Origin: Segatella copri
Lineage (GTDB): Bacteria; Bacteroidota; Bacteroidia; Bacteroidales; Bacteroidaceae
Direction: 5' to 3'
Length of the DNA: 27,812 nucleotides
Assembly: GCF_019127135.1 (NCBI RefSeq)
Contig: NZ_JAHOEA010000045.1
Coordinates: forward strand, 1 to 27,812
In this document: in pieces, positions 15,702-23,808 of the stretch
Position numbering within the stretch: position 1 is the first letter of the stretch
How the letters are laid out: every line of letters begins with the position of its first letter
Translations under genes and position numbers: made by a program
The notes under the pieces: generated by a model
The model's input: only the letters and a program-made list of their open reading frames with translations
The model's database searches: none
Told to the model about the DNA's origin: nothing

Positions 15702-16676
15702 ATGGCAGCTTTAGACAATACAATTCAGATTACTCCTGATTCTCTGAAGACCAGCTTCGCTAAGTACCGCAAGGACATCATTCAGATGCCGGTACGCGCT
15801 CTTGACGAGGCTGCAAAATTCATGAGCCGACGCGTGGGCGTTCGTGGCAAGGAGACTGTCGGAGAGCTCGCAGGCGACATGGAGCTCGGGCCATACTCTC
15901 TTACTAGAAAGGATGAGAATGGCGTTACCATCACAGGCCGTACCTTGGAGACATTCCTTGGTTCATGCGTCAAGCCTTTTGAACCAAATGCTGTTCGTGA
16001 GTCTATCTGGGGCTCCAATGTTTTCCAGGGTGAAGCGCTCAAAAACCAGCCTATCACCAAACTGATTGGCATGTTCCTGGCAGGCAAGATAGGTGAAGCA
16101 CTCTTCAAGAACCTCTTCACCATGAAGCGTAACCCAGCTGGCTCTGGTACCGCAGACCTCGCTGATGGCTTCAAGACTATCTCCGATGCAGACATCAAGG
16201 CCAAGGCGATTTCTGTAGAGAAGGGCAACCTCTTCAATACAACCGCGATGACTGGTGTCAACGCTGTCGATGCTGTCGAAGCATTCTATGATGCTGCCGA
16301 TGCTAAACTGCAGGGCATCAATACATACATGTTCATGAACAGCCATGAACTCACGCTCTACCGCCGTTGTTATCGAGATAAATACGGAACAGTCAACTGG
16401 AACAATGAGTTCAACCACAACAAGATGGATGGTGCCAGCAACTGCACCCTCGTAGGTCTTGATAACGTGCCTAAGGGCTACAAGATCATCACTCCTGGCA
16501 GCAACATGCTCATCGGTTTGGCCACCGATGGCGACAAGGCAAACTTTGGTGTAGAGAGTTCTCTTGACTCTCACTTCCTGGTTGACTTCGTGGCAACCAT
16601 GTACTTCGGTACTCAGTTTGAGACGATTTCCAAGGAGCGCATCCTCTTCGGTTACGACACTATCCCTTCAGAGTAG
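15702..16676 (+). CDS. Probable major capsid protein
   Basis: A 324-aa protein placed one base after the protease-scaffold gene, the standard position of an HK97-fold capsid protein. It has no signal peptide or membrane segment and a mixed alpha/beta composition. The N-terminal 60 residues are helix-rich (TSFAKYRKDIIQMPVRALDEAAKFM). The C-terminus resembles capsid ends, with FGVESSLDSHFLVDFVATMYFGTQFE. The N-terminal segment could be the part removed by the protease. Identification rests on size, order and overall look, not on a recognised signature. Abundant expression would be expected from the operon promoter at 14600. Confidence 0.75.
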   Translation: MAALDNTIQITPDSLKTSFAKYRKDIIQMPVRALDEAAKFMSRRVGVRGKETVGELAGDMELGPYSLTRKDENGVTITGRTLETFLGSCVKPFEPNAVRESIWGSNVFQGEALKNQPITKLIGMFLAGKIGEALFKNLFTMKRNPAGSGTADLADGFKTISDADIKAKAISVEKGNLFNTTAMTGVNAVDAVEAFYDAADAKLQGINTYMFMNSHELTLYRRCYRDKYGTVNWNNEFNHNKMDGASNCTLVGLDNVPKGYKIITPGSNMLIGLATDGDKANFGVESSLDSHFLVDFVATMYFGTQFETISKERILFGYDTIPSE

Positions 16677-16719
16677 GGGATAGCTGTCCATGGTTATACA
16701 TTATATTATATATTGATAT

Positions 16720-17343
16720 ATGGCAACAAAGAAAACATGTGCTTCAACCACAGACCTTTATGAGGATGTGTTGAAGTGTCCTGGAGAGAAGCGACTGCCG
16801 GGTACCAGAGCCTACGGCTTCTTCATTCCACGTCGTTACATCACAAAGTTTGCAGAGCCACAGAAGGAGACTGCAGCATCACTCAAGGATTATCTCGTCA
16901 TCAAGGATAGCCACACCATTCAGGCAGACAAGATCTGGATTAAGATTGCCTTCATCACAGACAAGAGTTCCTTCTCGCCAGAGGCGCAGGGTGAGCATGG
17001 CTGCAAGACCATGAACCTCAAGGCAACAGCCGTCCTCCCAGGTACAGAGGAGGAAGCGTCTGCACTCGCTTCTCTGCTTCTCAATGAAGATGGTATCTTC
17101 ATGATTCCTGAGCGCAACGGCAAGCTTCGTCAGTTCGGTGACGAGACCTTCGAGGTCGACGTGACACCTTCTCAGTCTTCTGGTGCAGGCATTGCAGACG
17201 AGACTAATACCACGCTGGAAATCTCTGCCAACTGCGAGACCATGCCTCCATTCTACTTCGGTACCCTCACAACTGCTGAAGGTACCATCTCTGGTAAGGA
17301 TTGCAAGCCAGTGGAGGTCGCTGCTAGTACAGACGGCCATTAA
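16720..17343 (+). CDS. Probable virion structural protein (207 aa)
   Basis: This gene follows the capsid gene by 43 nt of AT-rich DNA. The protein MATKKTCASTTDLYEDVLKC... is mainly beta-strand-like with a central WIKIAFITDKSSFSPEAQG and a Thr/Ser-rich C-terminal half (TLEISANCETMPPFYFGTLTTAEGT). Such proteins after the capsid gene are usually head decoration, completion or tail-tube proteins. I cannot choose between them, and no tape-measure or sheath gene is nearby to support a tail role. A probable terminator follows at 17379. Confidence 0.55.
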   Translation: MATKKTCASTTDLYEDVLKCPGEKRLPGTRAYGFFIPRRYITKFAEPQKETAASLKDYLVIKDSHTIQADKIWIKIAFITDKSSFSPEAQGEHGCKTMNLKATAVLPGTEEEASALASLLLNEDGIFMIPERNGKLRQFGDETFEVDVTPSQSSGAGIADETNTTLEISANCETMPPFYFGTLTTAEGTISGKDCKPVEVAASTDGH

Positions 17344-17378
17344 CATAGGATTCGATTTTCCTTCATAACTACTATGTG

Positions 17379-17420
17379 TGGCGGGGTGATGCTTACATGA
17401 GCTCGCCTCGCCATTTTAAT
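17379..17420 (+). terminator. Probable terminator or attenuator in the head operon
   Basis: TGGCGGGGTGA (17379-17389) pairs with TCGCCTCGCCA (17403-17413) through 11 bp including two wobble pairs, with a 13-nt loop. TTTTAATTTTC follows. It lies just upstream of the next start codon, so partial read-through would set the ratio of capsid to downstream genes. Confidence 0.5.
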
Positions 17421-17432
17421 TTTCTATTTATT

Positions 17433-18407
17433 ATGAATGATCCGAAATTCACAGAGAAGTTGAAGAAGTGGTTTGACTGCGAGCATACCGATGCCAACAT
17501 CAGGGAGGGAGCGCTGCTCCTCCTTCAGATGAATAACAACCGCCACCTCTATCAACTCATCAACTTCGACCCACAGGGCAAACTCGAGTTGCTCAAATAT
17601 GAGCTGCAAAAACATCTCAACTATCGCATCGAAGGCATGACCATCGATGATGTCCGCAACTATGACAAGACAGTCACGCCAGTTCTTCAGACTGCGGTTG
17701 ACAAGACCTCAGAAGCAGACAAGATTGCAAAGCAGCTAGCACCTCATCTTCCGGTCGTGGAGTCAGAAAACCTCGATTCCATCGTGCCTTCTGCCATCGT
17801 AGCCAAGGGCAAACGAGCAGATCATGACCAGTTGCCTGAAAACATCCAGGCTATCTGGGATAACAACTGCGCTCTTTGGAAAAAAATCAAGGAACACTTT
17901 GAGGCTTGCAAAGCTTACGACATGTCATGTGACAGATACGAGGGCTTGCATGCTGCCGACGAAGACTTCAAACGTATGCTCCTTACACTCAAGGAGGAGT
18001 ACTATGCATACAAGCAGTCCATGGACGTCTACGACCATGCCAAGCCGGGTGATGCCGGGGAGAAGCAAGCGGATGAGCAGCCAGTAGCTGACATCACCTC
18101 CAAGCAGATAGGCAATGCTCGCTCCTACATCACCAAGAACCTTAACCAACTCATTGGATTCGTGGAGGCTGGCAACACAGACAAGGCTGATGCCTTGCGA
18201 GCTAAGGTCAATGAGCGGGTGCAGCTCTTGATTACAGCAAAGGCTGAAATCACCGCTGATACCATCGCCAAGCTTCAGCAGGCTGGCATAACCGTTGAGC
18301 AGCAGGCTTCAGACGATGGCGAGGAGCAGCCAGAGAGTGCAGAAGAGGAGGTTACAGATGAGGGCGAAGCAGATACAGCAAGTCCTGAAGCCGCTTCAGC
18401 AGAGTAG
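17433..18407 (+). CDS. Hypothetical protein (324 aa), helical with acidic tail
   Basis: The frame is open from 17376, but MNDPKFTEKLKKWFDCEHTD at 17433 is the natural start. The first 200 residues are strongly helical (EGALLLLQMNNNRHLYQLI, LWKKIKEHFEACKAYDMSC). A second helical part follows (ARSYITKNLNQLIGFVEAGNTDKADALRAKV), then a very acidic Ala/Glu/Asp tail. I do not recognise the family. Its location between capsid and terminase genes suggests a virion, assembly or packaging role. The DNA coding for the acidic tail also carries the start of the next gene in another frame (50-nt overlap). Confidence 0.65.
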   Translation: MNDPKFTEKLKKWFDCEHTDANIREGALLLLQMNNNRHLYQLINFDPQGKLELLKYELQKHLNYRIEGMTIDDVRNYDKTVTPVLQTAVDKTSEADKIAKQLAPHLPVVESENLDSIVPSAIVAKGKRADHDQLPENIQAIWDNNCALWKKIKEHFEACKAYDMSCDRYEGLHAADEDFKRMLLTLKEEYYAYKQSMDVYDHAKPGDAGEKQADEQPVADITSKQIGNARSYITKNLNQLIGFVEAGNTDKADALRAKVNERVQLLITAKAEITADTIAKLQQAGITVEQQASDDGEEQPESAEEEVTDEGEADTASPEAASAE

Positions 18408-18855
18408 CTCGCAGGTCTTCCTTGGCCAAGGTCTTCACACCCTTGGTCTGTTGGGGTGGATTCTAGAGCAGACAGGTGCAGCGCACATTGCTGTCACCAC
18501 CTTCTCCACATCCGATGCCTTCCTCTGTGGAGTCATCAACCTTCGCAAGCGAGGGTTGGTTGACTCCTCAGTGTTAGTGGCAGACATTAAAGCTTCAAGT
18601 AAAACTTTAAAGCTAAGTCGCTTGATGACAGAGGCTTTTGATGAAGTTAAACTGACGCTCAACCACTCCAAAGTCATGCTCGTTGCTAACAGCGAGTGGT
18701 TAGTCTCTGTGATTACATCTCAGAACCAGACGTATGGTGACCGTGCTGAGTGCACGTTCATCACGACTGACAGAGATGTCTATCTCAATCTCAATAACAT
18801 GTTAAATAATTTGCTGGATGATACGACAACAATTTCCCTATCTGGAAGAGAGTGA
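18358..18855 (+). CDS. Phospholipase D-like protein (165 aa) in the packaging operon
   Basis: The frame is open from 18295; the ATG at 18358 (MRAKQIQQVLKPLQQSSS) limits the overlap with the previous gene to 50 nt. The protein shows alternating strands and helices. It has an HxK element (H103-S-K105), then S121-x-N123 and E131, the order of the PLD superfamily half-site (HxK, then GSxxN, then E). A single half-site would require dimerisation, as in small PLD nucleases such as Nuc. The conserved Asp of HxK(x4)D is not evident, so catalytic activity is uncertain. It lies directly before the terminase genes and overlaps the next gene by 38 nt. Confidence 0.5.
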   Translation: MRAKQIQQVLKPLQQSSSQVFLGQGLHTLGLLGWILEQTGAAHIAVTTFSTSDAFLCGVINLRKRGLVDSSVLVADIKASSKTLKLSRLMTEAFDEVKLTLNHSKVMLVANSEWLVSVITSQNQTYGDRAECTFITTDRDVYLNLNNMLNNLLDDTTTISLSGRE

Positions 18856-19129
18856 ACTTTACCTGCAGACGGTCTATGACCTGGCAAAGACCATGACACC
18901 GGTAGAAGAGGTGCCCATCATGATGGAACTGCCTCCTGACGAGGCCATGGCCATGCAGTTGGAGCTGCAGGAACCGCGCTCACCCTATCGACACCGCTAC
19001 CTTAAAGGTTTAGCGGAGACCGCTAATGATTTACGCATCAACAATATAGCGCTCGCCAAGGTTGGCTCTCCTGGAGCCTACCAGTCCATCATGTCGCAAC
19101 TCTCGCAGATTATGGCTAACCTCAGTTAG
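18818..19129 (+). CDS. Hypothetical protein (103 aa) upstream of the terminase genes
   Basis: It starts inside the PLD-like gene (38-nt overlap) and ends two bases before the small terminase candidate, so it is part of a tightly coupled operon. The sequence MIRQQFPYLEESELYLQTVYDLAK is helical and followed by an acidic Met-rich middle (MMELPPDEAMAMQLELQEP). A helical end follows (YLKGLAETANDLRINNIALAKVGSPGAYQSI). No family is recognised; a packaging or head accessory role is inferred from location only. Confidence 0.6.
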   Translation: MIRQQFPYLEESELYLQTVYDLAKTMTPVEEVPIMMELPPDEAMAMQLELQEPRSPYRHRYLKGLAETANDLRINNIALAKVGSPGAYQSIMSQLSQIMANLS

Positions 19130-19131
19130 AT

Positions 19132-19719
19132 ATGAGTCTACCAGTCAACATTGATGACTACATGAAGTACATGCCTCTCAACGAGGATGAGCTTCAGGAA
19201 CTTCACATCTCTGCCATCATCAAGGCGAGAGTGGAGCGGCTGCGTGGCTGCTACGCATTCTGGCTGCGCTATCCACGCTTTACCGTCAGGGAGATGGTTG
19301 ATCAGGACAAGGCCATGTTCGGCGTAAGCGAGACACAGGCATACGATGATATTCATCTCTGCCAGGTCATGCTCGGCAATCTCAACGCCGCCTCAAAGGA
19401 GTTCTGGCGGTGGAAGGTAAACCAGGAGATAGACGAGGACCGCAAGGCTGCCAAGGCTGCAGGGGATTTCCGTGCCCTAGCCCAGATGCAGAAGAACCGC
19501 ATCAAGAACAACCGCACCGACACACCTGATGAGCCTGAGCTTGCATTTGACAAGATCGTTCCTGTTGAGTTCCGCATGACAGATGATCCGACAGTCATCG
19601 GTTTGCAGAAGATTCCAAATCTTCGTGCAAAAATCAAAAAAATGGAGAAGCGCTACTCGATGCCGGACATCGAGGATGCTGACTTTGAAGAACTTCCAGA
19701 TGATGACAGCAAGACCTAA
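19132..19719 (+). CDS. Probable terminase small subunit
   Basis: A 195-aa protein directly upstream of, and overlapping by 20 nt, the large terminase gene. The N-terminal half has helix-turn-helix character (LHISAIIKARVERLRGCYAFWLRYPRFTVREMVDQDKAMFGVSETQAYDDI), suited to recognising the element's packaging site. A charged helical linker follows (NRIKNNRTDTPDEPE) and an acidic C-terminus (DIEDADFEELPDDDSKT), possibly contacting the large subunit. The assignment rests on position and this architecture. Confidence 0.65.
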   Translation: MSLPVNIDDYMKYMPLNEDELQELHISAIIKARVERLRGCYAFWLRYPRFTVREMVDQDKAMFGVSETQAYDDIHLCQVMLGNLNAASKEFWRWKVNQEIDEDRKAAKAAGDFRALAQMQKNRIKNNRTDTPDEPELAFDKIVPVEFRMTDDPTVIGLQKIPNLRAKIKKMEKRYSMPDIEDADFEELPDDDSKT

Positions 19720-21331
19720 GGAGTTATTTTTCAACGACGTGCAGTCGCGCGTCCTGCAGCTCATGCCTAAGACGCTGGTCTGCGAGTGGGGCCGTGGTAC
19801 CGGAAAGGGTGTGGTCGAGGCTGGCCGCATCCTCTATGCCGTGCAGCACATGCCAGGCTCATGCCTGGGCATGGTGGCGCCATCCGTCAAGCGATGTCAG
19901 ACCAACATCCTTCCTTCAGCTCTGGTCCACCTCGAGGAGTGGGGCTACAAGCGCGATGTCCACTACATCGTTGGCAAAAAACCGTGGAAGGCGCTGCATT
20001 GGCAGGAACCGCACTTCCAGCCTATGAACTGGGAGAATACCGTAGCCTTTTATAATGGTAGCTATCTCAATATCATCTCTCAGGACCGCAGCGGAACTTC
20101 CAACTCCCTCTCTCTCGACCATGTCTTCATCGACGAGGCGAAATTTATTGACTGGGAGCAGCTCAACAATGAGACGCTCCCGGCAAACCGTGGAAACAAG
20201 CAGTTGTTCGGTGACTGCTGTCTCCACCATGGTCTGACAATTACTTCAGATACATCGGCGACCAAAAAAGGTTCCTGGTTCATGTCGTGGGAGAAGAAGA
20301 TGGATAAGGAGCTGATTGCTACTCTCGAGACGGTACTGGTGCATCTGCATAGCATCCGAAACAAGCTGGCTGCTCACCCAGAGCGGTACGATTACTACAT
20401 GTCGCAGGTGCAGAAATACGAGAAGGTTCTGCACTCCCTCCGCTCCTATGCCCTGGTGTATTCCAGGTGCTCGAGCATTCAGAACCTCGCAGTTCTGGGC
20501 GAGGACTTCATCAGACAGATGAAGCGAGACCTGCCAAAGATGACCTTCCTCACGAGCATCATGTGCCAGCATGTAGGCATTGCACAGGATGGTTTCTACT
20601 CCGGGCTTGATGAGGATCGCAACTTCTATACGGCACCGAACACCAGGTTCCTCAATGACCTGCAGTATAAGTTCGACCCTAAGCACGACAAGCCGGACTG
20701 CCGCATGGATGGCGACCTGGAGGACGGTTTACCGCTGATCATTGGTTCCGATGCCAACAACAACATCAACTGTCTCGTTGTCGGGCAGGTGGGTTCCGAT
20801 ACCAAGCTGCGCATCGTCAACTCATTCTATGTGAAGTATGACAAGAAGTTGCCTGAGCTGGCTCAGGACTTCTGCGATTATTACAAGTATCTCAAGAACA
20901 AGCGAGTCATCTTCTACTACGATGCCACCTTCGTGGGCAACTCCTATGCAACCCACAACGATAAATTCTACCAGATTATCACCAAGGTGCTGCGAAGGAA
21001 TGGATGGCTCGTTACGGAGGTCTACATCGGCAAGCCGATGAACCATCTTGAGAAGCAGTTGCTCATCGACCGCATGTTCAAGGGACATGCGCGCCACATG
21101 GTTCTCATCAACCAGGACAATAACGAGGACCTGATCATCTCAATCGAGAGTGCCGGCTGTTACAACAACGGCAAGGATAAGCGAGGTGAGAAACTCGTGG
21201 AGACAGATGAAGACCGTCTTGAGAACCGAACCGACTTCTCCGATGCCTTCGATACCGTTTGCATAGGCGTTGATAAGTTCCCTCAGACCGTCCTCTACAC
21301 GGGAGGCATGAGCAACTATTACCCTAGATAG
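19700..21331 (+). CDS. Terminase large subunit (ATPase and nuclease)
   Basis: The packaging motor that pumps DNA into preformed heads and cuts it. From the ATG at 19700 (or 19703) it is about 543 aa. A Walker A variant CEWGRGTGKG is at residues 28-37 and Walker B VFIDEA at 142-147. A C-terminal RNase H-like nuclease shows acidic residues in IGSDANNNINCLVVGQ, FYYDATFVGN and FSDAFDTV. The open frame runs back to 19583, but upstream codons lie inside the small terminase gene. Packaging type (cos or headful) is not decidable here. Normally a portal gene follows, but here a terminator, repeats and accessory genes come next. Confidence 0.9.
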   Translation: MMTARPKELFFNDVQSRVLQLMPKTLVCEWGRGTGKGVVEAGRILYAVQHMPGSCLGMVAPSVKRCQTNILPSALVHLEEWGYKRDVHYIVGKKPWKALHWQEPHFQPMNWENTVAFYNGSYLNIISQDRSGTSNSLSLDHVFIDEAKFIDWEQLNNETLPANRGNKQLFGDCCLHHGLTITSDTSATKKGSWFMSWEKKMDKELIATLETVLVHLHSIRNKLAAHPERYDYYMSQVQKYEKVLHSLRSYALVYSRCSSIQNLAVLGEDFIRQMKRDLPKMTFLTSIMCQHVGIAQDGFYSGLDEDRNFYTAPNTRFLNDLQYKFDPKHDKPDCRMDGDLEDGLPLIIGSDANNNINCLVVGQVGSDTKLRIVNSFYVKYDKKLPELAQDFCDYYKYLKNKRVIFYYDATFVGNSYATHNDKFYQIITKVLRRNGWLVTEVYIGKPMNHLEKQLLIDRMFKGHARHMVLINQDNNEDLIISIESAGCYNNGKDKRGEKLVETDEDRLENRTDFSDAFDTVCIGVDKFPQTVLYTGGMSNYYPR

Positions 21332-21385
21332 GCTTTTTTCGATAATGATTTATATAGCTTTAATGTAGTTTATTCTTTATTTATT

Positions 21386-21520
21386 TTATGATTCCTTGGC
21401 TGCTTGCTCGTGAGAGTAGGCAGCCTTTTTACTTTCTTGGTGTGTGAGAAAGCGGTATCTCCGATGGTGAGTTTGATGCTGTTCCGTACTTTTTTTATTG
21501 CATTCTCCGCCGCCCGTCAT
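21386..21520 (-). CDS. Possible 44-aa leftward microprotein
   Basis: On the minus strand an ATG at 21520 opens 44 codons (MTGGGECNKKSTEQHQTHHR...SHEQAAKES), ending at 21386. A perfect -7 box TACCTTTGC lies 25 bases upstream (plus-strand 21545-21553), without a clear -33. The ORF lies across the terminator of the head operon. The sequence is hydrophilic and resembles no family I can name. It could be real or the relic of another mobile element. Confidence 0.3.
   Translation of the reverse strand: MTGGGECNKKSTEQHQTHHRRYRFLTHQESKKAAYSHEQAAKES
21396..21430 (+). terminator. Terminator of the head/packaging operon
   Basis: GGCTGC (21398-21403) pairs with GCAGCC (21420-21425), followed by TTTTT, 66 bases after the large terminase stop. 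The loop is long (16 nt). Confidence 0.65.
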
Positions 21521-21587
21521 GTGTTCCCATCCGAAATTTCCTATGCAAAGGTAGCTTCTGGCGATTCAAACCTGTGCATGAACCTGG

Positions 21588-21642
21588 GTTAACAAAAGCC
21601 AAAGGTTCTTCACGCTTCACTAAACCTTTACCTTTTGTTAAC
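21588..21642. repeat. 55-nt inverted repeat ahead of the phosphoribosyltransferase gene
   Basis: GTTAACAAAAG (21588-21598) pairs with CTTTTGTTAAC (21632-21642). After a 2x2 internal loop, AAAGGTT (21601-21607) pairs with AACCTTT (21623-21629), around a 15-nt loop. It lies in the gene-free gap 21521-21825 and could be a recombination site, an operator or a structured leader. The rest of this gap shows only a weak hairpin near 21752-21768. Confidence 0.8.
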
Positions 21643-21825
21643 ACAGAACCCCACACCTGTTTGCCTCTGCCAGCGCATTGTTAAAGCATAGGAAAAATCG
21701 AAAGGGCACACCGGGCTTTGAACGGAATGCAATTAAAAAAAATACTCCACAGCAGGAGTGGGAAAAATCTCTGGACTCCCAAACATTACCAGAATACAAT
21801 TTCAAACTTTATAAAATTTTTCGAT

Positions 21826-22488
21826 ATGAGACAGAATTATTTCTTAGAGTACGTTCCAAACGCTTACATCAACCTTTGCGTTGACAAGGCACAGCAGATG
21901 GCAAACAACCGCTTCGTCTACGACTTCAAGGCAGGCGAAAAGAAGGCGGCACACCTCTGCGCTGAGTGGCTAGTTCGCTATCTTACAAAGCAGTATAGCA
22001 GTATCTTAGAGGACTTCGTTGTAGTCTTTGCTCCATGCAGCACCCAATGGAAATATAACAAGCGATTCGGCTATCTCGCAGCCATCCTCAATGCAGCAGG
22101 CATCATGACCGCAAACGAGCACGTTCACATCTTTGGAGAGCGCAAGCCAACCCACAACGGAGGCAGCCACGTAGTTAACGAAGACATTTATCACGTTTCC
22201 GTTGATGGCGAGTACTTCAAAGGCAAGCAGGTCATTCTATTCGACGACCTGCTGACTAGCGGCAAGACCATCGAGGACTTCAGAAGAAAGTTGGAGGCGG
22301 CAGGTGCTTATGTGGAGAGAGAAATCTTTTTGGCTCGCACAATTCACCACGACCCAATAAGCAACAGAGGCGTGTTGCAGGAGATGGCAGAAGGCTTTTA
22401 TGAGGCAGTTGCACACTCAAAGAGATGTTTCCCACAGGGTGTTAATATCATCAAGAAATCAAACAACAACTATAATAAAGTAGCGTAA
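21826..22488 (+). CDS. Phosphoribosyltransferase-domain protein (ComF-like)
   Basis: A 220-aa type I phosphoribosyltransferase fold. The PRPP-binding loop VILFDDLLTSGKTIEDF is near residues 140-156, preceded by strands typical of the fold (DFVVVFAPCSTQWKYNKRFGYLAAIL). No N-terminal zinc finger of true ComF is present. The frame extends upstream to 21718, but the region has poor coding character and MRQNYFLEYVPNAYINLC is the likely start. It is followed one base later by radC, so the two form an operon closed by a strong terminator. The substrate base or role is unknown; PRPP chemistry could serve nucleotide salvage or regulation. Confidence 0.8.
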   Translation: MRQNYFLEYVPNAYINLCVDKAQQMANNRFVYDFKAGEKKAAHLCAEWLVRYLTKQYSSILEDFVVVFAPCSTQWKYNKRFGYLAAILNAAGIMTANEHVHIFGERKPTHNGGSHVVNEDIYHVSVDGEYFKGKQVILFDDLLTSGKTIEDFRRKLEAAGAYVEREIFLARTIHHDPISNRGVLQEMAEGFYEAVAHSKRCFPQGVNIIKKSNNNYNKVA

Positions 22489-22489
22489 C

Positions 22490-23170
22490 ATGAAGAAGTA
22501 CAATGATATACTAGCAGACGAGCGACCAGAGTTCAAGGCAGCTAATTACGGATTCGATTCACTCAGTAACACCGAATTGTTATCCATGGTAATCAACAGA
22601 GGGGCAGGAACAGCCGAAAGCCTAAGCCAGGCTAGGCAACTGATGAACATGGCAGACAACAACCTCAGTAACCTTGCAAAGTTATCCATGGACGAAATGC
22701 AGGTAGTGCAGGGAATAGGCGACTGCAAGGCGTTGGCAGTACTCGCAGCTTTGGAACTAGGCAAGCGCAGGGCAGTGGAGAAGTTGGGCAGCAAGCCCGA
22801 CATGGGCAGCAGTCTAGCCATATACAACTACATGCTTCCGCAGATGGCAGACCTAAAGGTGGAGCAGGCACACGCCATCTTTATGAACCAAAATTTCAGA
22901 CTCATCAAGAGCGTGAAACTGAGCGAAGGAGGGATAACAGAGACTTCAGTGGATATTCGTATCCTCATGAGGGAGGCAGTCTTGAGCGGTGCAACCATCA
23001 TGGCATTCGTGCACAATCACCCATCTGGCAACACGCAGCCAAGCAAGGCGGACGATGTGCTGACCCAGCAGATAGCCAAGGCTTGTCAAGTCATGCGCCT
23101 CTTCTTTATGGACCATGTGATAGTAACAGATGGAGCATTCTACAGCTATCACGACAAGGGCAGACTATAG
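22490..23170 (+). CDS. radC: RadC family protein (JAB/MPN+ metalloprotein)
   Basis: A full-length 226-aa RadC homologue. The N-terminal half has the helix-hairpin-helix part (VVQGIGDCKALAVLAALELGKRR). The C-terminal JAB domain has the zinc motif HNHPSGNTQPSKAD around residues 176-189, with the upstream glutamate region before it. RadC proteins are frequent on mobile elements, and a role in recombination-dependent repair has been questioned; the JAB fold suggests a metal-dependent hydrolase or binding protein. It lies one base after the phosphoribosyltransferase gene and is followed by a perfect 10-bp-stem terminator, so the pair is a self-contained unit. Confidence 0.88.
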   Translation: MKKYNDILADERPEFKAANYGFDSLSNTELLSMVINRGAGTAESLSQARQLMNMADNNLSNLAKLSMDEMQVVQGIGDCKALAVLAALELGKRRAVEKLGSKPDMGSSLAIYNYMLPQMADLKVEQAHAIFMNQNFRLIKSVKLSEGGITETSVDIRILMREAVLSGATIMAFVHNHPSGNTQPSKADDVLTQQIAKACQVMRLFFMDHVIVTDGAFYSYHDKGRL

Positions 23171-23177
23171 GAACCAT

Positions 23178-23212
23178 GGGCAACGTGATAGGAACACGTT
23201 GCCCTTTCTCTT
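23178..23212 (+). terminator. Terminator after radC
   Basis: A perfect 10-bp stem GGGCAACGTG (23178-23187) / CACGTTGCCC (23195-23204) with a 7-nt loop and a T/C-rich tail, seven bases after the radC stop. Confidence 0.85.
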
Positions 23213-23300
23213 TCTTGCAATCTTGCTGATAACCGCGGATAAAGGGAGGGGGATAGAGATAGCGAGAGCGATGGCAATTCGGGGCAGCAGTCGGGGAAAG

Positions 23301-23585
23301 GGGCAATTGCCACATGAAAAATCCCTTACATATACCGCTCCAGTCAGCCGTGGCAATTGCCTCCGAGCGTAGGGCGGTGGGGGCTATGCTTACAGCAAGG
23401 CACGCCCTTTTTTGCTCCAACTTTTCAAAAATCCATGATTTTCAGCAAGTTGGCAAAAATGACCGTGGAAAATTTGTGCAAAATGCCCAAATTTTGCAAT
23501 CAATTGCCATTGATTGCCCGCTCGAAAACGGCTACTTATGCCAATTTCCATGAAATTGCCACAAGAAACGAGCCGTTTTCGAGCG
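23301..23585. repeat. Second iteron-like locus and 15-bp inverted repeat
   Basis: The gene-free stretch 23213-23730 contains the iteron TGTGGCAATT in reverse orientation at 23305-23314 and 23554-23563, and two GGCAATTGCC palindromes at 23302-23311 and 23352-23361. It also has a perfect 15-bp inverted repeat at 23519-23533 / 23571-23585 with a 37-nt loop, which encloses the last iteron. A further 8-bp palindromic pair lies at 23634-23651. Open frames here are short and overlap freely on both strands, so I call no gene. Confidence 0.65.
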
Positions 23586-23730
23586 AACCCCTACATTGCA
23601 TTTCGGGGTAAAAGAGGTAATAACATTGTTTGACATCATTCAAGAATGATGAGAAAAAGAGGTAAAAACCGTGTTTGATGGGGGTGAAATGTTAAAAATG
23701 AGTTAATTATAAAAGAAAGTTTATGTTTTA

Positions 23731-23763
23731 TTTGGTTATTAAAAGAATTTTATGTATCTTTGC
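23731..23763 (+). promoter_or_regulatory. Promoter of the 55-aa gene
   Basis: Consensus Bacteroidota promoter: -33 TTTG at 23731-23734, exactly 20 bp, then -7 TATCTTTGC at 23755-23763. The gene starts 46 bases downstream. The 14 bases from the -7 box onward are identical to those at the hicAB promoter. Confidence 0.8.
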
Positions 23764-23808
23764 ATCGTGAATAGATAACTAGATGTTTAACAATTTAAAA
23801 TTCAACAG

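Noticed and set aside
21588..21642. Integron attC site
   Set aside because: The hairpin has GTTAAC ends but not the GTTRRRY/RYYYAAC core sequences, and no integron integrase or cassette array is seen.
23106..23611. Several 60-104 codon frames after radC on both strands
   Set aside because: They overlap heavily, lack coding character and cover the terminator and inverted repeats.
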